Of a stretch of DNA of 64,000 bases, positions 33,601 to 42,560 are shown piece by piece. Origin of the DNA: Isoetes taiwanensis. Its lineage: Eukaryota > Streptophyta > Lycopodiopsida > Isoetales > Isoetaceae. The DNA lies in assembly GCA_021234155.1 (NCBI GenBank), contig JAJEKV010000002.1, positions 12,578,725 through 12,642,724 of the forward strand, given 5' to 3'. The notes beneath the pieces were generated by a model, which was given only the letters and a program-made list of their open reading frames with translations, did not search any database and was not told where the DNA came from. The position numbers and the translations under genes are program-made. The number at the start of each line of letters is the position of its first letter. The stretch's first letter is position 1.

Positions 33601-34242
33601 AAGAACTGACCCGACTCAAGTGGCACATATGAACTTCACTTGTTTCTGTCATAACTGCTGGTTAGGGAAATATGCAAAGTGTCCTTACATAGCTAGAATA
33701 GGCACGTGGTCAAAATCTGAATTAAAACCTATGGGTGCTGACTATGTTGAGGAAGTTGTTGAAGGCCCTGTTTTTGAAGGAGATCATGAGTGGAAATCAG
33801 ATATCATTGCTGTTGGAGATAACTTTGCTGTCAATGCTGAGCCTAACAACAAAGAAAAAGTAGACTTTTATATTTTAAAATGCACTAGAACAAAGCATGT
33901 TATAGAGAAAGCATACAAGGATCCTTTGGGGCAAAAGTTTGGTAGGAATGAAGTAGTTGTTACTGGAAAATATTACAAGTTGATTAATGGTAACTTGTAT
34001 GAATTGCTAGAACATTAGAGTGCAGTGTATACAGCCATTTGGTTTTGGCTGTTAATTTTGATATGACCAGATTGAGGAACAACCTGTTCCAGCTCCCTGA
34101 CATTGTGGAAGATCAAATTATGGATAGCTTGCATCAAAGCACATCCATTTATGCTCAAGAAGTTTTAGAGTCTAAAGGAAATGATCTGAAAGGAAAGAAG
34201 AAATCAAAAGCAAAAGTAGCAAAAGGCAAAGATGCTTTGTGA
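30621..34242 (+). pseudogene. transposase-like gene of the 'WSDGCxxQxK' type, multi-exon, frame-broken
   Basis: ATG at 30621. Exons 30621-30900, 30985-31047 and 31109-31195 join in phase and encode an acidic N-terminus (LRDEFLAYVSGHCLNLMRES). A long open block of about 31300-31962 joins 32066-32505 and encodes KWKKRKLSKELGKLVNELCE, then a Cys-rich segment (HGPNCKCTCEVCGPGPTC, CNNCGP). Further blocks read KDAIVFVD near 32790, YISDDREHDTLFMQHC near 32980, HIVWSDGCSSQWKG near 33079, FASYHGKG near 33187 and GAGAVIKRALTHEML near 33280. The last block, 33490-34015, ends ELLEH-stop, with another open stretch to 34242. The order VD, SDG(C)xxQ(W/F)K, HGKG recalls a transposon-associated family in plants and invertebrates, which may be a DDE nuclease (inference). 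Breaks: a frame change near 31370, a frameshift near 32450, and stops at 32640-32900. Confidence 0.62.
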
Positions 34243-34249
34243 TTCAAAC

Positions 34250-34630
34250 TGTAAACCCTTGTAAAATGTGAAACATATTGTAAATTGTAAATCATATTGT
34301 AAATTTGTAGTCATATTGAAGTTGTCATAATTCATATGTTGTCAAATATGTTGTCATAGTTCATATGTAATCAAATTGGTTGTCAATCATAACCATAAAC
34401 ATATATGTAAACAATCATATTGGTTGTCAATCATAAACAATCATAAACAAATATGTAACCATAAACAATCATATGTAAACAATCATATTGCTAGATAGCT
34501 ATCAATCATAAACGTGGAATGTAAACTAGCTATAGATCATAAACAATCATTACTTGGAATGTAAACTTGGAATGTAAACCTTATATTCATGTACACCTTA
34601 TATTCATGTGTACACCTTATATTCACACGG
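34250..34630. repeat. AT-rich repeats of CATAAACAATCATATGTAAAC type
   Basis: Short units (ATCATATGTAAAC, GGAATGTAAACCTTATATTC) recur irregularly after the transposase gene. Related words recur at 37080-37440, beside the end of the convergent gene, so they bracket the middle part of the element. Confidence 0.6.
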
Positions 34631-34895
34631 GGGTGCATATTCACACATGGGGTTACTCCGGGCAACGAGAGCTGTCAGATGGGCATATTTGCCCTTTATT
34701 CCAAGATCTGGACCGTACATAGTGATCCTCGTTTGTGGGGTATGCATGTACAAGTTTTTGTATACTGTATATTAAGGCTTACAAAATACTATAAGGTTTG
34801 AGAGTATGTACTTAATGGTGTTAATTTTGTACATGTATTGTAAGTTCTTAGGGGCTCTCGCTGTCCTACGTAACCCCCCGTGTGAATATGCACCC
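34631..34895. mobile_element. MITE with GGGTGCATATTCACAC inverted ends
   Basis: GGGTGCATATTCACACATGG at 34631 and the inverse of GTGTGAATATGCACCC at 34895 form imperfect terminal inverted repeats over roughly 45 bp. The interior encodes nothing. The first six bases, GGGTGC, match the ends of the host 9.5-kb transposon, so the two may be mobilised by related machinery. I could not identify a target duplication. Confidence 0.6.
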
Positions 34896-35669
34896 AAACC
34901 AAAGGGGGTTTCAGGGGGATTATAATTTAAAAATGTTAGATGCAATGGTTTAGGTTAATTAATGTTAATGGTAGTTATGTGTTGGTTGTTGTATTAAAAA
35001 AAATTTTGGGCCCTTCGGGCCCTTAGGGAAACAAAGAGATTGCAACATATCTTGTGTAGAACTACAAAACCTTTATTTCTCTTTGCAATGCAATATCCAG
35101 AGTGACAAGATAAGTTTTGCTGTACAATGTTTAGTTGAAAAGGGGGCCCAATAAGCTTACATGAACGTGATAATAAGACTCGTAATCATTGAAAGAAATA
35201 TGCAAGGTAATCATATGGATAAGGCCCAATCATGGGCAATTACAAAATGCCCACAACCAATACCATCCCACGGGGTATAGATCCAAACTAACGCCCTGAA
35301 TGTTGCAGTAGTAACTTAACAAGGTACTCCAGGTGTCAGCATTGGCATGGCATGCATTTATATTTAAATTCCTTCACCGCTATTAGGATCAATAGTGGCT
35401 AAAATTCAATAAGTAAAGTTAAAGTTGCATAGATGGAATAATATGTGGTTCTGATGTCTAAGAGTCAACCTTTTCAAAAAGTAAATAACGTTCTTCACTT
35501 GATCCTTGAAGAAACAACAAATATGCTGCTGGAAGAGGTTTATTTGATGTTTCAAAGCTGGCTTGCAGAAAAATGCTTACATGACATATAACTCCTCATG
35601 TAACAATACCTTCTAATTAAAGATACATGGAGATAAAGCCGAGCATTTTCGTTAGATTACATCTCATAC
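34896..35669. other. non-coding middle of the 9.5-kb transposon
   Basis: No gene is recognised. A small palindromic GGGCCCTTCGGGCCC word lies near 35008. The stretch leads into the captured thioredoxin exon. Confidence 0.4.
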
Positions 35670-35852
35670 CTTGGGATAAAGGGCCCTACAAGATCCACAC
35701 CGTGTTGCATAAAATTCTGCAACAACTAACTTGTCACCGGCATTTTCAAGCAGATCAACAAAGTCCTGTGTTGTGTGAATGTCATACATATTAGGTGCAC
35801 CTTCTTTCTCCCACCATTTTACACCATCTTTTGGTCCAGCTGCATCAGTAAC
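35670..35852 (-). pseudogene. captured exon of an atypical (ACHT-like) thioredoxin
   Basis: Exactly 61 codons lie between an acceptor (TTTTTTACAG) and a donor (CCCAAGGTATGAG), with no stop. Residues include VKWWEKEGAPNMYDI, LLENAGDKLVVAEFY and the redox motif CGSC (RCGSCRALYPK). This matches the first half of the thioredoxin fold in chloroplast atypical Cys/His-rich thioredoxins, which usually have C-G-x-C preceded by Gly. The rest of the gene is missing, although decayed pieces may lie beyond. It sits in the gap between the two convergent transposon genes, so it is a captured host exon. The intact splice sites mean it could be spliced into a transcript. Confidence 0.8.
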
Positions 35853-36062
35853 CTGTAAAAAATTGGTTCTGTGAGATGCATCCATCTAATTCTGCAAATG
35901 TAAAATTTGGCTAGAATAATGTGCACATGGACAGGCTTGCCGCTTGCCAATTGGCAGACTAGGTGAAATGCTGCCAACTAGGTGAAACCTTGGATGTGCA
36001 GGTAGGCTCGGTTACGCAGATAATATAGTAATGTATGGTTCCATATTTTCAAATGGCATTTA

Positions 36063-36257
36063 CTAGTTCCATCCTGGGCATATGCTGTAAACTATCATTC
36101 CCTGAAATAATCTCTTTGCACTTTTTGGACTTCCACAGTTAGCATAGAGTACGATAGGAGAATTTCCTAACACTACAGTTGAATTGAATGCATCATGAAT
36201 AATACTGGCATGAATAACCTTACCTACTATCAGTGCTGTTGGACTCGCACAAGCCAC
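36063..36257 (-). pseudogene. captured PPR-protein fragment
   Basis: The frame reads ACASPTALIVGKVIHASIIH, then VVLGNSPIVLYANCGSPKSA and KRLFQGM. This is the diagnostic pattern of plant pentatricopeptide-repeat proteins (GKxxHAxII, VxxGNxLIxMYAxCGSxxxA, RxxFxxM). PPR proteins bind organellar RNA. Only about one to two repeats remain, flanked by stops, and there is no start. A second captured host fragment in the same gap supports gene capture rather than chance. Confidence 0.75.
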
Positions 36258-36480
36258 TCAGAATGCTTTCGGAGGTGCTCCAGAAGCCAAAGGTGCTACC
36301 AGGAAAAATGCACGGAAGGAAGAAACAAGTTGATTTGCAGGTCTACGGTGAAAAGGACCTGGCACATAAGCAAATCTAGTATGTTGCTTGGAATAGAAAT
36401 GGCATTTAGTTGGACCTGAAAATAAAAATCGTGCTTCCTCTACACTATAACTTATGCTCCTATGCCATCGCCTTCTGCAC

Positions 36481-36640
36481 GCAGCCACTATGAGCAAACG
36501 ATGGTTTTGAAACCTGAATCAACCAGATCGTACGGCAACAAACAAATCTTATGGCTTCATGCAGCCACTATGAGCAAACGATGGTTTTGAAACCTGAATC
36601 AACCAAATTGTATGGAAACAAACAAATCTTATGGCTTCAT
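36481..36640. repeat. 80-bp tandem duplication
   Basis: Positions 36481-36560 and 36561-36640 are near-identical (start GCAGCCACTATGAGCAAACG) with a few substitutions. It lies in the captured-sequence part of the transposon. Confidence 0.85.
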
Positions 36641-37079
36641 GTTTTTCTGTATCTTATTGCAATCTTGGTCTGCAAACTTCATCTGGAAAGGGCATGGCAT
36701 GGTCGATCCTGACCTTCACAATACAAACATGAAGCTGTGGAAGCCTGTTGCAGCAGACGGATCCAAATGCACGAAGCCCATCTGTGCACGAAATCAAAAA
36801 GTTGGAGAAAAGGGAAAGTTCAGATTCTTCAAGCTCCAGATTCTTAGTACTCAAGCAGCAAATCCGCATGATTAGAGGATGATTTGCCATGGGCTTACAA
36901 CAACGGCGAGGCCTACACTCACGAACCCTAAAAAAAAGATTTCGACCCTTGCATGCAGAGAGGTAAGCCAAGGGGCTAGACCATTGAAATATGTCATTAA
37001 TAACTAAAATTGTGTATGCGCGCTCTAGATGTACCGATTAGTAAGCCTCGTGCAATACGCCCATCAAATCATAGGAAAA
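36641..37079. other. transposon middle, no gene recognised
   Basis: Open frames here show no recognisable domain, and the sequence does not match the transposon's own genes. It could be further captured host DNA. Confidence 0.35.
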
Positions 37080-37440
37080 CCATAGCAAAAAACGTACAAA
37101 AATTCAAAACAAACCCCCTGTTATTTTGCTACATATTCATGGAATGTAAACCTTAAATTCATATGTAAACATTGCTGGGGTTATACATATGTAAACCTTG
37201 CTATTCATTGCTATTCATATGTAAACCTTCCTATTATGTAATACATAAACCTTATACATAAACCCTTTTACATAAACCTTTTACATAAACCTTATATTAA
37301 TGTAAACCTTTTACATGTAAAAACCTTATGTAAAAACTTATGTAAAACCTTATGTAAAACATAATATTCATGGAATGTAAACCTTATATATTAGTGTAAA
37401 CCTTGCTATTACATAAATATACAAAAAACATGTCAACACT
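37080..37440. repeat. AT-rich repeats of ATGTAAACCTTATA type
   Basis: Units such as CATGTAAACCTT and ACATAAACCTT recur about fifteen times. They are related to 34250-34630 and sit just beyond the stop of the minus-strand gene. Confidence 0.65.
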
Positions 37441-37485
37441 ATGGAACAAAATTGTGTTGCATGTATAAAAGATCCACATAATATT

Positions 37486-39528
37486 TTAAAAAGAAAACAT
37501 CCTCATAATATCCTCCTGGTAGATCTTTGATAAGATGCACGTAGTCTCTTTGAAAAGACTGCTAAATTCGAGAGAAAGTCTTGCCTTTTTAAAAGCAAGA
37601 TAATTTTCCTCCAGTGTACCACTTGGAAGGAATTCTTCTTCAGAGTCTGCTCCTTTATCCTGTGATAAATCTGCTCCTTTATCCTGTGATAAATCTGCTC
37701 CTTTATCCTCTTCAGCATCATAGTTCTTCACATCTCCAGCATCTTGATCTTCTATAGGCTCCAACCTTGCATCTTCAGCAGCAGCTTTCACAGCAATGGT
37801 AGACACATTTCCTGCAACAAGAATTCAATATTAACTACAACTAAATTGAACATGGACTACTATTCAAATTTTCGCTTAGACTTACCATTTTTCTTCAGTG
37901 CTCCAGGCTTGTTTCTTGCAAGGGTCTTCTTGTCTGCAGGTTGTCCAGTGCTGCCAGGGGTCTTCTTGTCTGCAAGATTAATTTAAAATTAATGTAACTT
38001 AAAGAGAAGTTATAATACTAAAACTAAATGTGTACCTTTTATGGGAGATATGTGAGCAAATTTAACAGGACTCAGCTTGTCAATATCTATAACTGTTCAA
38101 ATAGAATTGAAGTTAGCACAAAACAAAAACATTACAAGATACATTGAACAAGAATACTTACTTGCAACAGGTTTCGAGTCTTTCTTTGTGCTGGCCCTTG
38201 TCTTCCTTTTCTTAATTTTTGCAGTCCTTTCTGCCTTAAATTCAACACTTGCAGGTTTATTGTACAAAGTGGTGCTGCTATCAACTTCATCCTTCTGCTT
38301 CTTATCTTCATCACTGTTTGCATTTTCAGTTTCTTCTTCATCTTCATAGTTAGAGTCCTCTTCAATCACAACATGAATTCTTTGAATCTCGGTTCACGCA
38401 AAAAATATTGCTTGGGACTTCCTCTCCACAAAAGGGAACCACACAGTGCATAGTTTTCAGCACAGTTGAAAAGCAAAACACATGGTACTTATGTCCACAT
38501 TGGTTTATTTTAACAAACAGGTCATATTCTTGAGGAAAACAAAGGCCACATGCCTGACATACATCAGTAGTTAGCAAAGGCAAAGAATACACACCCATAC
38601 CCAACTCCATCCGAGAGATTTGGTGCTTTCACTATCTTCTTTGCATGGCTGAAATATGCTTAGCCTTTGCATGCCACTTAGCCATTGATTCCTCATAGGT
38701 ATCTATTTCATCCTTCAGCAAAGAAATTTCTTCACGAATGTCTTCTTCACCTTTAGAATCTATTTTCAGAAGTGCTGACTCCAAAAGCTCTCGCATAACT
38801 ACTTCATCATTCTTTAGTTTTGCAATAGCATCAACTTCTTCTAGAAAATCACGTTCAAGGTCTTCTCTGGACTTCTGCTTGGCCTCTATATTTTCATATA
38901 TATCTTTGCAAGCTATGTCTGCTCCAGCAACAGCACCTTCTTTCCTCAACAAAGACTCTTGTTTTGATAATAACAACTCCTCTGCATCTCTCTTCATCTC
39001 AGCAAGCTTACCCAAGTGATCCAAAACAGCGTTGCTATTCAAACAGTAGCTGCTGGTCTCTCCCTTAGAAATCAAGGCTCAGATGTTCGATAAGCTTCTC
39101 TGACAAAACTAGCCCGGTTCACTTTGAATTGCCACGGGTTTGACAAAGCTCGTTGAATATTACTCCAAGCAAAAGCTCGAGCAAAGGTTACCCTAACCTC
39201 ATTGTTGGTAGGCTTGCTTTTTGATAAATCCTTTCCAGCCGGGTCATGCGACAAAGTGGCGAACCGGGGCCTAACAAATTTTAAATTTATCTTTCCTTTC
39301 GAAGTGGGCGCGCCGGACTTCAAAGAAAATCACGGTCGGAAACATCCTTCGCCTTCAAATCCTTTGGCTTCTTCCCTTCATTATACAAACCTGTTTGTGT
39401 GAAATTCATACTCGGTTCTTAAAAGGCGGTTCGATAACATCAAGCGGTGTTTTTAGTTCAATATCAGTAGATAAACAAAAAAGCATGAGAAATAGAGGGA
39501 TTTTTACCTCGCCGGACTTCAGCGCCAT
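37486..39528 (-). CDS. second transposon gene: coiled-coil, zinc-finger-like, acidic protein
   Basis: The likely start is ATG at 39528 with a 7-codon first exon (MALKSGE, donor GAGGTAAAA). Later minus-strand blocks read GKKPKDLKAKDVSDRDFL; a basic block at 39320-39075 (RVTFARAFAWSNIQRAL); a charged coiled coil of about 140 residues at 39072-38635 (KLAEMKRDAEELLLSKQESL); a Cys/His cluster at 38560-38400 (CQACGLC, CGHKYHVFC, CVVPFCGEEV) resembling a RING or treble-clef finger; a Lys/Glu-rich tail; and a C-terminal exon ending at 37486. The last exon has an 8-residue repeat, DKGADLSQ, 2-3 times. Frames change between some blocks, so introns or lesions interrupt it. It is convergent with the transposase-like gene. 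I infer an accessory DNA-binding or regulatory role, as in two-gene transposons, without naming a family. Confidence 0.5.
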
Positions 39529-39825
39529 AGCTAGATGCTGGAATTCCTAAGAGTAGCAGAATGAACCGAACTTCCCAACCCAATTACACTTTCAATCAAG
39601 CTTCAAAATTGAAATGATCACGATTCGAAAATCCCTAGCTGCACCTAATCAATTCTGCCTGCGAAAACTTTTCGCGCGCAGGCCTGCACACCCTGCAAAA
39701 ATGATGAAGGGCGTCCTTCAAGAATGATGAAGGGCGTCCTTCACATCACGAGAAAAAGCTGAAAATAGTTGCTGAGCCGGTGTTGGAGCGTCGCGAAATT
39801 GGGTAGGTCAATAAAAAAAGCACCC

Positions 39826-40949
39826 TTTGCAGTATGGATTTGATGTCTGTCATTCATAAATAAAGCATGGCTCAGCATCCAGAAGCTTGCCCAAGCCTTA
39901 AAATCCACATGAAGGGATGCTCGCTTCTTAAAATCCCCTTATCCAATTGCTCGAATTGGTGCTCTGATAAGTTACCCCACCCAACAATGCTACCAAAGGA
40001 AACTATAAAACAGAGGCCCTGGATTGTGCCTAAGTTACAGCCATCTCAGACGCTCGGAATCATGAGATCTTAGGCTCCAACTTATTTTCTTACACTGGCC
40101 ACTGGCCATTGGAAAAAGATCCTCTTGAGATGAATTTGTTGCCCAATATGGCTGGCATTGCATCGGGGTTCTGAAAAAGGGGTTCTCTACAATTTCATAG
40201 AGCAGCAAATCATTCTGGGTAAAACTGTGAAATCTCCAAGCATTCTGGACAAATCATTCTCAGCACATGCAGAGAGTGGGCATCAGTCTGCTCTGCTTGG
40301 CATCCAAAAGTATCAGTATACTCCACTGAGCCACTTTAGAAAGCCGTCAGAAGCGCTGCAGTTGTCCACCACAATACCCTTTGATTTGATTTCCACGATC
40401 GACCCAGTTAAGGCACCTAATGTCGAAACGGAATCAAACTTTAACCAACTATAAAACTTTGAGGATAATCCTGTTACCTTCTCTGAAACTCACAACAATA
40501 GAATAACATGCAGTCTAAATGCGATCTAAGCTCAACGATTAATGTCGATTTCGTTGAAAGCGAGCTTTGCATGCTTGAGAAAGGGAAGCAAAGATTCAAA
40601 TCTCGATGCGCACCAAATGTGACCTGCTTCGATTCAATAGTGGGATATAAGACCTGCCTTCAGTGCAATATAAGATTCAATAGTGGATTATAAGACTCGA
40701 GGGCAACTGGATTAGGGATTATTGAACAGAGTCCATGGATTATTCAAACCCCAATATTGAACAGAGTGCAACAGACTCTCGAAGCATCTGCTCTCGATTC
40801 AACAACAGCAGCCTTACCTTTTGCACCAAACCTAGCAACGGAAGGATTAGAAGCCACCTCCAGCGGCGAAAAGCAGGCGCCCTTCTAATTTTCAATTTTT
40901 GATGCAAATTTCGCTCCAATTGATCACGGATCTAAATCCGATTGTTTTT
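39826..40949. other. right flank of the 9.5-kb transposon, no gene recognised
   Basis: Open frames at 39867-40073 and 40158-40454 have no recognisable domain. A 20-bp word, GATGAAGGGCGTCCTTCA, occurs twice just inside the transposon end (39700-39745). Confidence 0.4.
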
Positions 40950-41122
40950 TATTTGAACCACAAGTATTTGAGACACGTGTTAAAAATTTAGCTTAAATGT
41001 TTGTAACTTATTTGAACCACAAGTATTTGAGGACACGTGTTAAAAATTTAGCTTAAATGTTTGTAACTTATTTGAACCACAAGTATTTGAGGACACGTGT
41101 TAAAAATTTAGCTTAAATATGT
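40950..41122. repeat. 60-bp unit in three tandem copies
   Basis: Copies start at 40950 (one base short), 41009 and 41069 with TATTTGAACCACAAGTATTT. Each contains an ACACGTGT word. They are nearly identical, so the expansion is recent. Confidence 0.9.
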
Positions 41123-41218
41123 TACAAACAGATAAGCTAACGTGTCAATAAATCAAATGAGAATTTGTATAGCATATTCCAAAAGAATCTTGCCTATCAC
41201 AATTATATAGTTTAGATA

Positions 41219-41480
41219 TGTTAATTGCCAAAGGCATTGTTTACCTACTATTCGGAATTCGAGAACCACTAGGAATTTGAGGACAAGCCATTACATTGTT
41301 AATTAAGCTAAGAGTCTATATTATTATGATATATAGGAAAAATAACAAGGTGGGTTGTAAAAATTCATCTTATCTTATCTTTATCTCTATCCAATCAAAT
41401 ATCCACACATGGCATACATTTTCATTTATGTTTTATTGTTCTTGTTTATTTGAGTTTTAAGCTATCCAAGACAATATAGA
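41219..41480. repeat. BCH downstream flank, displaced part of copy 3
   Basis: This continues the flank interrupted at 26077. TTAATTGCC, GGCATTGTTTACCTACTATT and ATCCACACATGGCATACATT match 15876-16135. In several bases (CATTGTTTACC, TATTCGG) it is closer to copy 2 (18830) than to copy 1. Confidence 0.8.
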
Positions 41481-41891
41481 GATCTTCACGCCAAACCCAT
41501 CCACATGGCATACATTTTCATTTCTGTTTTATTCTTCTAATATTCATCAGCCAGATCAGTGGTCATTAATCTGGAGACATGCAATTGGGATCAGTTCCAT
41601 CTAACTTTTTTCATATTTTTTGTATATTTAACAACTTACAATGTTGGAGGCTTACTCTTTTTGTTTCGAGGAATGGAATCCACTTTAACATATTTCACAA
41701 TCTTCAATCCTTGACATATAGTATCTTCATGCAAACCTGTACAGACCCTACCAATTTGTTCCTCTGGTACAAGAAGTTCCTGAAAATAGAAAATCAAAAG
41801 GTAAATGTTGGCAGCTAAACAAAACAAGCGTTTCCAATAGTGGACTAAAATTTGGGGAATTAGGTCATGATATTTTGGCAACTAGCGATAG
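41481..41891. other. unassigned; one exon-like minus frame
   Basis: The minus frame at 41636-41881 has a splice-like junction (TTTCAG before GAACTTC...) and then encodes LLVPEEQIGRVCTGLHEDTI. It could be one host exon, of unknown family. I see nothing else. Confidence 0.35.
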
Positions 41892-42161
41892 GTACATTTA
41901 CCCTCTTCTCACAGTATATCCTACCTCTCAAGTAGTAGCTATATTTCTATTTGCAAAGGTAGGAATTAACATAACCTCATATCTTACCTAAGGTAATGGT
42001 TATGTTGTCATTTGCCACACATTGTTGCAAGCAAATAATTTACTTTACTTTATTTTGCACACAATTTGTGCTCCTTGATTTTTCTTCAAAATAATCACGA
42101 GACAAATGTGTTATCTTTTGTAGATTTGTTTTGTTCAACAAGCTCTTGACGATGTCTGCAG
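41892..42161. repeat. segmental duplication, interrupted copy (left part)
   Basis: This matches 50091-50356 (ATATATCCTACCTCTC, CCACACATTGTTGCAAGCAA and following). The match stops at TGCAG (42161), where the LTR retrotransposon begins, and continues at 49159-49318. Confidence 0.8.
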
Positions 42162-42560
42162 GTTCAGAGCACAGACTTTCTAACCTTGCGAAGGATGAAA
42201 AAACCCAACAATCAGCCGATCTAACAGGATCAAGGCAATGCACAAGACAAAGAATCATCATCTCATAGCTAGATCAATCCGTCTCTCTCTCAATACAAGT
42301 CTCTGCATTCTTCTCCCTCTTGCCGAGATAACACGGTGATCATCATGGATCATTGCAAATATATCACCTTGCGGCGGGCGTAATAACGTACATCCTCCAT
42401 ATACGTTGCTCTTATCTTCATACCACCTCACTGGTAGTCAGATATAACGGTGAGTGGTGACAAGTGTGAGTGAGTGTGACAGTGTGGTGATGAGTGTGGT
42501 GAGTGGTGACAAGTGTGGTGATGAGTGTGGTGATGAGTGTGGTGAGTGGTGATCACCCCA
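42162..42560 (-). repeat. gypsy LTR (3' LTR in element sense)
   Basis: It shares with 48781-49158 the words AACCCAACAATC, GATCAAGGCAATGCACAAGA, CAAAGAATCATCATCTC and a TGGTGA-rich block ending GATCACCCCA. The two differ by many small indels. Confidence 0.8.

Larger units (their letters stand above)
30330..39825. mobile_element. 9.5-kb DNA transposon with 23-bp perfect terminal inverted repeats
   Basis: The left end (30330-30352) is GGGTGC, seven T, then ATTGACCTAC. The right end (39803-39825) is its exact inverse. Weaker similarity continues inward (TCGCGAC, then CGCCCTTCA-type words). TTT flanks both ends (30327-30329 and 39826-39828), compatible with a 3-bp target duplication, but three bases are weak evidence. 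Two genes start near the ends and converge: a transposase-like gene (plus) and a coiled-coil/zinc-finger gene (minus). A 3-kb middle contains a MITE and host exon fragments. The superfamily is uncertain. Confidence 0.82.
26078..41218. mobile_element. 15.1-kb composite insertion in the BCH copy-3 flank
   Basis: In copy 1 the BCH flank runs CATTGCGTTTATCTGTTAAT. Behind copy 3 the same sequence stops after CATTGTGTTTA (26077) and resumes with TGTTAATTGCC at 41219. The intervening DNA is therefore inserted, presumably in several steps, and holds the FolD exon, the 12-bp motif arrays, the 9.5-kb transposon and the 60-bp repeats. I see no single pair of termini for the whole block. Confidence 0.7.
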
